Part shown: positions 27,311 through 35,578 of the stretch, in pieces | Position numbering within the stretch: position 1 is the first letter of the stretch | How the letters are laid out: each line of letters opens with the position of its first letter | NCBI RefSeq assembly: GCF_014172405.1 | Contig: NZ_WNXC01000001.1 | Location: forward strand, 992,001 to 1,056,000 | Direction of reading: 5' to 3' | From: Pedobacter gandavensis | GTDB taxonomy: Bacteria; Bacteroidota; Bacteroidia; Sphingobacteriales; Sphingobacteriaceae | DNA: 64,000 nt | Notes under the pieces: generated by a model | What the model was told of the DNA's origin: nothing | The model's input: only the letters and a program-made list of their open reading frames with translations | Database searches by the model: none | Program-made: the position numbers and the translations under genes

Positions 27311-28906
27311 ATGAACAAACTCTTCCTTTGTATTTTCACTTTACTTCTGGTCAAAGCAGATCTTCATGCCCAGGTTAATGTCATTCCTCAACCCCTTGAA
27401 GTAACCAGCCCTTCCAAAGGAACCTTTAGCCTGTCAGACAAAACCCCGATTATTTATAAGCAGAAAGGCTTAGAAAAATCAGCCGCGTTTCTGAATGGCT
27501 ATCTGAGTCAGTTTTATGGCTTTAGTTTGAAGCAAGGCAACATAAAGGCAACAACAGGTATCTATCTTAAAATTGGAAACAAAGCAGAAAAGGTTGCGGG
27601 AAACTATGCGCTGGAGGTAAAAAAAGAAGGGATTTTCATTACAGCGGCAACTGAGGAAGGTGTTTTTTACGGCATCCAAACCCTGATTCAACTCCTGGAT
27701 CCCACAGAAAAAACAGTACAGATTCCTTTTGTACTGATTAAGGACGAACCTCGATTCCAATACCGTGGTATGCACCTTGATGTAACGCGACATTTTTTTC
27801 CGCTCGCATTTGTTAAGAAATATATAGATTACCTCGCACTCCATAAAATGAATTATTTTCACTGGCACCTTACAGACGACCAGGGCTGGAGAATTGAAAT
27901 CAAAAAATACCCAAAACTTACTGAACTCGGCTCCACCAGGAAAGGAACCATCACCGGTTTTCTACCCGGTACTGGAAACACCAATACGCCTCACGGTGGC
28001 TTTTATACTCAGGATGAGATCAGGGAGCTGGTAAAATATGCTTCCGATCGGTACATTACCGTAATTCCAGAGATTGAAATGCCTGGCCATGGTTCTGCTG
28101 CCTTAACTGCCTATAGCTTTTTAGGATGTACCGGAGGACCTTACAAGGTTCAAGAAACCTGGGGTGTTTTTGATGACGTTTTTTGCGCGGGAAATGAGCA
28201 GACCTTTGCCTTTCTTCAAGGAGTAATAGATGAAGTCATTGCGCTTTTCCCCGCCAAATATATCCATATCGGAGGTGACGAATGCCCGAAAACCAGCTGG
28301 AAAAAATGTCCAAAATGCCAGCAACGTATGAAAGATCATCAGCTTAAAAATGAGCATGAACTACAAAGCTATTTTGTACAACGCATGGAGAAGTATGTAA
28401 ATTCAAAAGGTAAAAGCATTATTGGATGGGACGAAATTCTGGAAGGTGGACTGGCGCAAAATGCGACTGTAATGAGCTGGAATGGTGAAGAAGGAGGTAT
28501 TGAGGCTGCAAAACAAAAGCACGATGCAATCATGACGCCTGGCAATTATATGTATTTTGATTATGCACAAACTGCAAAAAGAGATTCGCTTACCATGCCG
28601 GGCTTAACCACCTTACAAAAGGTTTACAGCTATGAGCCTGTTCCGCAGCATCTTCCTAAAGAATTAACAAAATATATTTTAGGAGCACAAGCGAATGTGT
28701 GGACAGAATATATGAGTTCGCCAGCAAAAGTAGAGTACATGATCTTTCCGCGCATGTCAGCGTTAAGTGAGGTCTTATGGAGTAGCAAAGAAAGTAGAAA
28801 TTGGAATGCATTTGAAAAGCGACTGAAACGTCAATTTGACCGTTACAAACTTTGGGGCGCTAATTATTACCCTTTTTTTCAAACGGCTAAATCTGAAGCC
28901 AAATAG
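27311..28906 (+). CDS. GH20 family beta-N-acetylhexosaminidase
   Basis: A protein of 531 residues. Signal peptide (cleavage near LHA-Q), an N-terminal GH20b domain (about 22-140), then the (beta/alpha)8 catalytic domain. Its markers are RGMHLDVTRHFFPL (152-165), NYFHWHLTDDQGWRIE (181-196), PEIEMPGHGSAAL (253-265), and the catalytic pair D323-E324 in YIHIGGDECPKTSW. These enzymes remove terminal beta-linked GlcNAc or GalNAc by substrate-assisted catalysis. It is the last gene of the SusCD operon, 26 bp after GH16, so the imported oligosaccharides should contain N-acetylhexosamine. The cleaved signal without a lipobox suggests the periplasm. Confidence 0.95.
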   Translation: MNKLFLCIFTLLLVKADLHAQVNVIPQPLEVTSPSKGTFSLSDKTPIIYKQKGLEKSAAFLNGYLSQFYGFSLKQGNIKATTGIYLKIGNKAEKVAGNYALEVKKEGIFITAATEEGVFYGIQTLIQLLDPTEKTVQIPFVLIKDEPRFQYRGMHLDVTRHFFPLAFVKKYIDYLALHKMNYFHWHLTDDQGWRIEIKKYPKLTELGSTRKGTITGFLPGTGNTNTPHGGFYTQDEIRELVKYASDRYITVIPEIEMPGHGSAALTAYSFLGCTGGPYKVQETWGVFDDVFCAGNEQTFAFLQGVIDEVIALFPAKYIHIGGDECPKTSWKKCPKCQQRMKDHQLKNEHELQSYFVQRMEKYVNSKGKSIIGWDEILEGGLAQNATVMSWNGEEGGIEAAKQKHDAIMTPGNYMYFDYAQTAKRDSLTMPGLTTLQKVYSYEPVPQHLPKELTKYILGAQANVWTEYMSSPAKVEYMIFPRMSALSEVLWSSKESRNWNAFEKRLKRQFDRYKLWGANYYPFFQTAKSEAK

Positions 28907-28925
28907 TCAAACTAATTCTAATCAA

Positions 28926-28952
28926 AACGGGCGACAATTTTTGTCGCCCGTT
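28926..28952. terminator. Terminator hairpin closing the SusCD-GH16-GH20 operon
   Basis: A perfect 12-bp stem: AACGGGCGACAA (28926-28937), a 3-nt T loop, TTGTCGCCCGTT (28941-28952). It is bounded by A- and T-rich sequence on the left and lies between two convergent genes. The T-run is better in the minus direction (GTTTTG) than in the plus direction, so it may serve both. Confidence 0.8.
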
Positions 28953-28963
28953 CTATTGTGATA

Positions 28964-29731
28964 TCATTTTTTATCGCGCTGCTGATATTCTTCAAAAGCG
29001 GCCTTGCTTACTTTTTCCCCAAACAGGTAATAATTTTCGAAAAGAGTGCTCCCATCTGGCTTGTACATATGTGAAACACCATGTCTTTTTCCGTTCTCAT
29101 AAGTGGAGTCCATACTTTTCCTGCCAGCTAAATACGTGGTAGATAATCCGTTTTGCAAATCGTTCTTATAATTGTTTTCAGTCACGATTTTGCCTCCATT
29201 ATAAACACGATACAGCCCATTTCGCTGATCATTTTCGTAATTCGCCTCAGTACTCAGTTGATCGCCCGAATAGGTTAAGGATAAACCATCCTTTTTACCC
29301 GCTTTATAGGAAGATTTATTAACGATTTTGCCATTGGTATACATTTCGCTGATGCCATCTTGCTTCCCATCCCTGTATTCCTGACGCAACCATACCTGAT
29401 CCTGATGGTCATAGTTTTCTTTTAAGCCATTACGTACCCCATTTTTATAATATAGTTTACATTCCATTCTTCCCCCTTGGGTGTACCAGAACGCCTCCCC
29501 TGTGATCAGCCCCTTTTTAATATTGTACAAAGCAAAACCTTCCTCTAAAGGAATTTTATACTTGCCCTCCAATAACTTACCATTCAGAGAAAGTACCATT
29601 TCAGTGCTGTCTTTATTATAGGTTTTCATCAGATGTTTCCAGTTGATTTCTTCTGGTAGTTGTGCAAAAAGCGTGGTACCCAGGCAAAGAAAAATAAAGG
29701 TACAGTTGAGTTTAAAAAAGAGATTTCCCAT
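28964..29731 (-). CDS. Secreted MORN-repeat (YwqK-like) protein
   Basis: A protein of 255 residues with a signal peptide (cleavage near LFAQ). Residues about 85-240 consist of seven or so MORN_2-type repeats, each of the pattern 'Y-x-N/D-G-(K/x)-x-x-G-x-x-x-x-Y', for example YRDGKQDGISEMY, YENDQRNGLYRVY and YENGKRHGVSHMY. MORN_2 repeats form a beta-hairpin array; members with the name YwqK have been called antitoxins, but no toxin gene is next to this one, and a role in surface binding is equally possible. It converges on the polysaccharide locus. Confidence 0.85.
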   Translation of the reverse strand: MGNLFFKLNCTFIFLCLGTTLFAQLPEEINWKHLMKTYNKDSTEMVLSLNGKLLEGKYKIPLEEGFALYNIKKGLITGEAFWYTQGGRMECKLYYKNGVRNGLKENYDHQDQVWLRQEYRDGKQDGISEMYTNGKIVNKSSYKAGKKDGLSLTYSGDQLSTEANYENDQRNGLYRVYNGGKIVTENNYKNDLQNGLSTTYLAGRKSMDSTYENGKRHGVSHMYKPDGSTLFENYYLFGEKVSKAAFEEYQQRDKK

Positions 29732-29779
29732 AGTTATTTTATGAAGGTATGAATTTCTAAAATAAAGCAGGTTTAAAGA

Positions 29780-31570
29780 TCAGTTCAAAAGAGATTTACT
29801 TGCGGAAGTCTGACCTAAAAACACCAGGCCGTCGAAACTTGATTTTAGTGTCCCATGATAACTGTATTCATCCTCACCTGAATAAATGTAAGCCAGGTTC
29901 AGCTGCCTCATCGGCTGATCCAGCCAGAAAGAATTTGGTTTTTGATCTACCTTTAAAAGGCTTAGAAAATAATTATTGGGCTTAACCTGGCCTAAATAAT
30001 ATTCGTAAGTGCCTTTATATGCCTTTTGCATTGGAAAAGATACCCATTTTTTTTGTGAATAATTCTCGGCCGCCATATAAGTCCCGGCATCAGAAGTCAT
30101 GGCTATTGGAAAATAATGACCAGCTAACCTTTCTTTCAAATAAGCACCCATGGTCTTCTGACCACCTGCATTGGTATTGGCGATATGAAAGTTATGCGCC
30201 CAAAGCAAAATCTTATCCTCCGGATTGGCTTTTAGGAAATTCAGCATATTGTCTGCCATAAACTCATCTCTGCTGCCAGCGAAAAACCGACTGTCCAGCC
30301 ATTGTTTGCAAACTCTGGCATAACTCCTCAATTGAAACAAGCGCTGTTCATCTCCAGTCATTTTCCCCTCCGCTACAATCAGCGAATCCAGGGAAGCAAT
30401 TTTTTGCTTCAATTTATTGGCAGCATCCAGGGTCTTGCGATTACTCATACTAAGTTTACTCAACTGAAGCAGGCTATCCAGGTGTTGATCAACAACAATC
30501 GTCTGTGCCAGAATTTTCTCGTTATGTGATCTACCATACTCCCTAAGCATTTTACGTGAATTCTTAAGTCCTAAATCCTCCATGTCTACACCGATAAAAC
30601 GAATCTTTTTCTGTTGTGATAAATTATAATGGTTTAACCAGGTGAAAAGTCCAAGCATCTCTTCTGTTTTCCATGTTTTGTAAAATGGCATACTTAGCAA
30701 ACTACCCCTTAAAGCAGCGGATGGTAAATTCAAAAGGCGGTTCATTTGATCACAAGTAGCGATGGACTCTTCCAGCGCCAAAGTGGTAAAACCTTTCTCC
30801 TTTACCAGGTATTCCAGCAAACGTATTTTAAATCTACTGAACTCACTGGTTCCATGGGTAGCCTCACCAATGCCCACAATCTTTGCGTTCTTGATGGCAT
30901 TACCGATTGCGTTTAGATCTTCGAAAGCATGAGCAGTATCAACGGAGGTCAACACAGAAAGATTATCCTGAAGCCATTTTAGGCTTTTTGGATTCGGTTC
31001 CTGATACAGGCTTTCCGGATCATTGATTTTCTTCCCATTCACCGTCAGACTTAGGTCGTCAAGCCAAACGCTGCGATTTGACCTCAGCTCAACGCCATAA
31101 TAAACCATGTACCATGATTCAGTAGGCAAGGTATTGTAGTTGAGTATAACTTTAGTCCAGCCCTTTTCATTGCGTTCTTGTTGCTGGCTTCGTATAATTC
31201 TCGCCCCACTCTGGACAAAAACAGACACCGTGGAATCCAATTCTTCGCGACTCTTGATCCATCCGCTAACTTGTATGGTATTGATTTTTGTAGCACTCAT
31301 ACTGCCAAATACATTGGCCGCAATACCGACACTTTCTTTATTTAAGTTTTTATTTAGCCCAGTTACTTGTAGCGACTGATGGCCAGAACGAAACACTTTC
31401 TGATCCAGACTGATCGAAAAATTCCCAGCTCCATCATCAGTAATCCAATTTCTGGCCATACCAGTTTGGTTAGAAAGTTCAAATCCGCCGTTAACGGTCT
31501 CTTGTGCAGTAGTACTGGTATAGAAAAATACCATTAAAAGAAAAGAGAATAAGAAAGTCTGGTTTTTCAT
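29780..31570 (-). CDS. Secreted erythromycin-esterase-like hydrolase with N-terminal carbohydrate-binding-like domain
   Basis: A protein of 596 residues from the ATG at 31568-31570; the frame extends two codons further to a TTG, which is unlikely. Signal peptide, then a beta-sandwich module (about 25-170, NGGFELSNQTGMARNWITDD, a pattern of CBM-like folds), then an Ere domain. Its blocks are KIVGIGEATHGTSEFSRFK (with the key His), FTTLALEES, GVDMEDLG, and LLWAHNFHIANT. Ere proteins open macrolide lactones. This one is exported and carries an extra N-terminal domain, so a polymer or ester substrate outside the cell is more plausible than resistance. A perfect 15-bp inverted repeat sits immediately upstream of the start. 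Confidence 0.85.
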   Translation of the reverse strand: MKNQTFLFSFLLMVFFYTSTTAQETVNGGFELSNQTGMARNWITDDGAGNFSISLDQKVFRSGHQSLQVTGLNKNLNKESVGIAANVFGSMSATKINTIQVSGWIKSREELDSTVSVFVQSGARIIRSQQQERNEKGWTKVILNYNTLPTESWYMVYYGVELRSNRSVWLDDLSLTVNGKKINDPESLYQEPNPKSLKWLQDNLSVLTSVDTAHAFEDLNAIGNAIKNAKIVGIGEATHGTSEFSRFKIRLLEYLVKEKGFTTLALEESIATCDQMNRLLNLPSAALRGSLLSMPFYKTWKTEEMLGLFTWLNHYNLSQQKKIRFIGVDMEDLGLKNSRKMLREYGRSHNEKILAQTIVVDQHLDSLLQLSKLSMSNRKTLDAANKLKQKIASLDSLIVAEGKMTGDEQRLFQLRSYARVCKQWLDSRFFAGSRDEFMADNMLNFLKANPEDKILLWAHNFHIANTNAGGQKTMGAYLKERLAGHYFPIAMTSDAGTYMAAENYSQKKWVSFPMQKAYKGTYEYYLGQVKPNNYFLSLLKVDQKPNSFWLDQPMRQLNLAYIYSGEDEYSYHGTLKSSFDGLVFLGQTSASKSLLN

Positions 31571-31576
31571 GTTCAA

Positions 31577-31617
31577 AAGCTTAATGTTTCCACAAATAAA
31601 GGGGAAACATTAAGCTT
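31577..31617. promoter_or_regulatory. Perfect 15-bp inverted repeat directly upstream of the Ere-like gene
   Basis: Arms AAGCTTAATGTTTCC (31577-31591) and GGAAACATTAAGCTT (31603-31617) pair perfectly around an 11-nt loop. On the minus strand the second arm ends 6 bp before the ATG of the Ere-like gene, where a ribosome-binding region would be. It could be an RNA hairpin that controls translation, an operator, or a second terminator of the upstream operon; the run after it (TTTTG) is too short to make it a classic terminator. Confidence 0.55.
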
Positions 31618-31730
31618 CATACTTTTAATTCGACCAATAAAGCGATCTCCCGGATCAAAAGAAGTCCAAAGCGCTTCATCGTGAAAAAACTGGGTTTCGT
31701 CGAGCCAACGACAGGAAGGTTGAGCTACAG

Positions 31731-31765
31731 AAAAATCAGCAGCACTTCGCTAAAAGTACTGCTGA
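31731..31765 (-). terminator. Intrinsic terminator of the TonB-receptor/phosphoesterase operon
   Basis: Arms TCAGCAGCACTT (31736-31747) and AAGTACTGCTGA (31754-31765) pair with one mismatch around a 6-nt loop. On the minus strand the stem is followed by five T (complement of 31731-31735). It lies 10 bp past the phosphoesterase stop codon. Confidence 0.8.
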
Positions 31766-31774
31766 CCTATTCAA

Positions 31775-32947
31775 TTACTTGAGTTTTATAGTAACCGTAT
31801 TGCCCCATTTGACTGCAGCAGCAGGATTTGAGGGTTCTGGATTCCAAAGACATTCCCTAACGGTTAAAGTTTCGGTCTTAGGATCTAACACGCAAAAATG
31901 AAAACTTAGTTTGGTTTCATCAGGTCCAGACACTAAGCCCTTCATCGGGGAATCCGTACTGACTGCACTCAACTGCACATCATTATCCGGACCAGTCCAG
32001 GTATAGTATTTACTTTCATGAACATGGCCATGTAAATAAGCCTTCACATTTGGATGTTGCTTTAAGAAAGCAGCGAAAGCACGTTGTTCTATCAAGCCTG
32101 CAACAGCAGCAGATTTGCCATCTTTAAAATGTTCATCCAACACATTGTCAAATTTATCCGTATTGTTAATCCCATGATCACCGTTCGGATTTGTAAAGTG
32201 ATTTGAAACTACAGCCGGTTGATCATGCGCCACAATAATTACTGGCGTTGTACTGGATACGCTTTGTAAGTCTTTATTCAACCAGATCCTTACCGCAGAA
32301 TCAGGCCACATTTGGATAAAACAAAAATGTGCTCCGGCAATATCTTTTGAATAGTTAATCCGATCATTGGCATAATTGAAAGTCGTTGCTGTTCTTAAAG
32401 TACCCGGTTTAACCATGAGGTTATAGATCTGAGCCATGGAACTCGCATCTTTTAAAGGCGCCATATTCGCATAGTAGCCGATGGTGTTGGATACATCGTG
32501 GTTACCCGGTACCATAAACAGAGCTGCTTTTTCATTTCTCTTGTTCTTTAAAGTCAGGTTGTCCAGGTAATCCATTCTAAATTGCGCCCAGGATTGAGCA
32601 GCTGTTTGTACCGAAGCACTCGTTTCCATCCGGTTGGCGATATCTCCAGCCTCCAATACATAATCAACAGACCCGATAACTTTACCTGCATTTACGCCTC
32701 CATCATTGGGTAAGGTAAAACCGGGTAACCTATTCATTTTAGACACCATAGCCGCATTCACCACATGGGCATCTACATTGGCAGCACCACGAAAAGAGGC
32801 CCTGGTAATTCCATAATGTGCATCAGAAGTCAGGATAAATTGCACTGGGGAAAGGTCCTCCGGAACCACCTCTGCCGCATTTTTATGGCAGGCCGAAAGA
32901 ATGGTAATTGCAGCAAATGATATAGAAAGCAATAATTTGTTAGTCAT
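31775..32947 (-). CDS. Calcineurin-like metallophosphoesterase lipoprotein
   Basis: A protein of 390 residues. Lipobox ILSAC with C20. The five metal-binding motifs of the calcineurin fold are all present: D42-A-H44 in LTSDAHYG, G-D102, G-N149-H-D151, H in IVAHDQPA, and GHVH in AYLHGHVHESKYY. It should therefore be an active dinuclear metal phosphoesterase on the cell envelope, releasing phosphate from mono- or diesters. It is the last gene of a four-gene operon with a lipoprotein, a beta-helix lipoprotein and a TonB receptor; only 3 bp separate it from the preceding gene. Confidence 0.9.
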   Translation of the reverse strand: MTNKLLLSISFAAITILSACHKNAAEVVPEDLSPVQFILTSDAHYGITRASFRGAANVDAHVVNAAMVSKMNRLPGFTLPNDGGVNAGKVIGSVDYVLEAGDIANRMETSASVQTAAQSWAQFRMDYLDNLTLKNKRNEKAALFMVPGNHDVSNTIGYYANMAPLKDASSMAQIYNLMVKPGTLRTATTFNYANDRINYSKDIAGAHFCFIQMWPDSAVRIWLNKDLQSVSSTTPVIIVAHDQPAVVSNHFTNPNGDHGINNTDKFDNVLDEHFKDGKSAAVAGLIEQRAFAAFLKQHPNVKAYLHGHVHESKYYTWTGPDNDVQLSAVSTDSPMKGLVSGPDETKLSFHFCVLDPKTETLTVRECLWNPEPSNPAAAVKWGNTVTIKLK

Positions 32948-32950
32948 CTC

Positions 32951-33937
32951 TTAATTGGTTTTAATTCTTTGATAAAAGGAAATAGCAGAAATACTTGAGG
33001 GGTATTTTTTAGTTTCAGAGGTAGAAAGATAGCCTGATCCATCTGCAGCAAAGCAAAGGGCCTCCCCCTGATGTTCATTGCCGGAATATGGCGCATCCTG
33101 AGGTTTGCGAAGAATCGTCTGTGCAATACTTTCATTCAAGCCACGTTTCCAGTACCAGATCTGACCGGTATTGCGCATCAAGATCTCATTGCCATCAGCA
33201 GAAATATCAGCGGCAGTTAAAAGGTCAAAAGGCAACAAGGCCAATGGTATTAAAACTGTCGTTGAACTGGAAGACTGAGGGTACCTGGCTACGTATAATG
33301 TGCTTCTTGCTTCTTCCTTTGTCGCGATGTACAAGTCTTTCGTTACCGGATCAAGCAATAAAGATTCCGCATTAACAGCCCCTTTAGGATAGGTAAATTG
33401 TAATTTATCAGGCGTCACATGAACTGCATTCTGGGAAGAATTCAATACTATTGCTGGTTCCGCAAAACGGTATACAAAAACACTGGAATATTTTGCGTCA
33501 TTGTCCCCGATTTCAGCAACATAAATGTATTTCTTTGTTGGATCAGGACCTGGACCATAAGCAATATCTTCCCAGTCTCTATTGGACACACCATCGAGAA
33601 TCAGCTTACCAAGATCCTCCCCTTTGGTATTGCTGATGTAAACCTCATTGCCATTTCCACTATCCTCATGCACATAGACTACCCCAGGGTATTGCTGACT
33701 GGAAGCGATGCCAGACAGTTCTCTATAATCTTGTCTATTGAAAGCGCCGACCAACGCAGAATTACTAAAGAGATTGTTCTTATCCAATAGGGAGAGGTCA
33801 TAATTAGCTTTCGGAATTTCATCGGTTATTGGGGGCTTAACCACTACGACAGTATCTTGAGCCGGACTTTCCGTCTTTTCCTTAGTACAGCTCTGTAAGC
33901 CTGCAACCAATAGCGTTAAAAATAAAGTTATTTTCAT
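32951..33937 (-). CDS. Predicted beta-propeller lipoprotein of the TonB-receptor operon
   Basis: A protein of 328 residues with lipobox LQSC (C17). The mature part shows repeated strands with the sequence style of WD/YVTN-like propellers: ELSGIASSQQYPGVVYVHED, VYISNTKGEDLGKLIL, DWEDIAYGPGPDPTKKYIYV, EIGDNDAKYSSVFVYR, LLLDPVTKDLYIATKEE, AADISADGNEILMRN and ALCFAADGSGYLSTSE. The acidic clusters recall calcium-binding propeller enzymes such as beta-propeller phytases, but a phytase active site could not be matched with certainty. Co-transcription with a phosphoesterase suggests a role in handling organic phosphate. Function not established. Confidence 0.65.
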   Translation of the reverse strand: MKITLFLTLLVAGLQSCTKEKTESPAQDTVVVVKPPITDEIPKANYDLSLLDKNNLFSNSALVGAFNRQDYRELSGIASSQQYPGVVYVHEDSGNGNEVYISNTKGEDLGKLILDGVSNRDWEDIAYGPGPDPTKKYIYVAEIGDNDAKYSSVFVYRFAEPAIVLNSSQNAVHVTPDKLQFTYPKGAVNAESLLLDPVTKDLYIATKEEARSTLYVARYPQSSSSTTVLIPLALLPFDLLTAADISADGNEILMRNTGQIWYWKRGLNESIAQTILRKPQDAPYSGNEHQGEALCFAADGSGYLSTSETKKYPSSISAISFYQRIKTN

Positions 33938-33950
33938 TTTTGTGAAGATT

Positions 33951-33978
33951 AAAAAGGGCGACCGAAGCCGCCCTTTTT
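33951..33978 (-). terminator. UUCG-tetraloop hairpin between operon genes 2 and 3 (attenuating terminator)
   Basis: On the minus strand the transcript reads GGGCG-GC-UUCG-GU-CGCCC flanked by an A-run and a T-run. The C(UUCG)G loop is one of the most stable RNA tetraloops. The hairpin lies after the beta-helix lipoprotein gene and before the next gene of the same operon, so it most likely trims or partly stops the transcript and lowers expression of the last two genes. Confidence 0.75.
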
Positions 33979-33990
33979 TGATTTTAAAAA

Positions 33991-35544
33991 CTAATAACGA
34001 TGTTGATTCCCAGAGCCATCTGTTGGGAAAGCCCCAAGGTCTTTATTTGGAGGAGTAATCGTAGGGTTGAAAGTTCCACCGGTTGAAGCCACTTTCATTG
34101 GGAAACCATATTGAGCCAATAAAGGAGCGGTTGCCTTATTTGGCATGGCATTTTTACCAGTACCTCCAGGATATACACCTGCTCCAATTGCTGGAGAGCC
34201 TGTTTTCAAGTGAAAATCAGTTCCTGCTGGTATTTCACTTACCCTATAATTTCTACCTGTACTATTTGCTTTAACATCATAGTTCACAAAAAGTGGATCA
34301 TATTTTAAGGAGTCACTGGCCGTATTGGTACCGATATTGGTGCCTGCTGCAGAACCAGTAGTCAGGATCTGACCATTCACATAACCGTTTAAATCTGTTG
34401 ATCTTTTTAAGGTAAATTGACCAGGTTCGATAAACACCATATATTGTTCTGTACCACCCATTGGCGTACCTCGACCGATACAAGTTAAACTGTTGCCATA
34501 AGAAGTATTTAAAGTGTCACTAGCCTTGCCTTTTTCTGACTGATAAGTGATCCTTAAACCAGATTTACAGTTCACCACAATGTTGTTATAGATATAACCT
34601 CCGGTATTGGTTTCCGTATTGATTGACCCATTACGAGTCGCTTTCGTTTGTCTGAAACCACATTGTACCAGGGTATTGTTGTAAATGTTAACAATCGTAC
34701 TCTTACCATTAACAGAGGCTGTTTTTAAACCGTTTGTAGCACCACCAAACGACAAATTGTAAGCCATATCGCCAAATACATTGTCCTTGAAGTTGACCCC
34801 TTCCCCACCAGTACCACCGGTTTTGATAAAGGTATTGCGCATAATACTCACAAAAATGTTGGCACACTTACCGATACAATCGTCTTTGGAACCATAAAAC
34901 CAGGAATCTTCAACGATCAGTTTGCCGGCACTATTAGCGCCACTGTTCATGTAAATTCCAAATTTCGCATCGCCGGCAGTAGCGCCGTAATCTCCTGCAT
35001 TGGAACCCCATGGAGCACCCAGGTATTCTAAACGTGTCCAGCGTAAAAACAATAATTTTGCAGTAGGACCACATTGAATACCTCCCCAATAACCTTTAAA
35101 AGCCGGATCATTCGGAACATCATCTTTAAAACCAACAGATTTTTTTACAGTAGCCGTTTCAAAAACAGTAAAAGTATTAGGAGCCTCTTTTGTACCATCA
35201 CTAACTAAGGTACCATTCACATAAAAAGTTGGACTGCTTGCCGCAGTAAGTCCGTCACCATGCACTTGAATCATTACACCAGGTTGGATGTATAAAGTGT
35301 CACCAGCATTAACGGTTACATCTCCTGTAATGTCATAGGTTTTACCCGCTAACATGGTCCCCTTTAACGGAATCGCATTGCCTTGCGCATCTTTTAAGGG
35401 CAAGGTTGTACCTGTGATCGGCTGACCAACAACCCTCAAGGGCGCTGAGATGACCGTCTTTTCATTGTCGCCATTTTTCTTACACGCAGCAAGCGCAATT
35501 GACATCACAGCGAGGAAAGCAATTTTAGATAAAGATTTTTTCAT
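33991..35544 (-). CDS. Right-handed beta-helix-type surface lipoprotein
   Basis: A protein of 517 residues with lipobox ALAAC (C21). After the signal come a short immunoglobulin-like or linker part and then a long chain of short strands with Asn ladders (YNLSFGGATNGLKTASVNGK, IVNIYNNTLVQCG, GGYIYNNIVVNCKSGLRI), the mark of parallel beta-helix proteins. No catalytic motif of a lyase was seen. It is placed 34 bp after the TonB receptor and is probably its surface partner, in the role that SusD has for SusC, though it shares no sequence with SusD. The UUCG hairpin follows. Confidence 0.75.
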   Translation of the reverse strand: MKKSLSKIAFLAVMSIALAACKKNGDNEKTVISAPLRVVGQPITGTTLPLKDAQGNAIPLKGTMLAGKTYDITGDVTVNAGDTLYIQPGVMIQVHGDGLTAASSPTFYVNGTLVSDGTKEAPNTFTVFETATVKKSVGFKDDVPNDPAFKGYWGGIQCGPTAKLLFLRWTRLEYLGAPWGSNAGDYGATAGDAKFGIYMNSGANSAGKLIVEDSWFYGSKDDCIGKCANIFVSIMRNTFIKTGGTGGEGVNFKDNVFGDMAYNLSFGGATNGLKTASVNGKSTIVNIYNNTLVQCGFRQTKATRNGSINTETNTGGYIYNNIVVNCKSGLRITYQSEKGKASDTLNTSYGNSLTCIGRGTPMGGTEQYMVFIEPGQFTLKRSTDLNGYVNGQILTTGSAAGTNIGTNTASDSLKYDPLFVNYDVKANSTGRNYRVSEIPAGTDFHLKTGSPAIGAGVYPGGTGKNAMPNKATAPLLAQYGFPMKVASTGGTFNPTITPPNKDLGAFPTDGSGNQHRY

Positions 35545-35578
35545 GAATTTGATTTTTTATAGATTTTATGGTTGCTTA

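Noticed and set aside
27479..27868. Minus-strand open frame of 129 codons inside the GH20 gene
   Set aside because: Antisense to a well-supported GH20 domain, with an unlikely amino-acid composition.
29780..31570. Macrolide resistance gene (erythromycin esterase)
   Set aside because: The fold is right, but the protein is exported and has an extra N-terminal module, so a resistance call is not supported.
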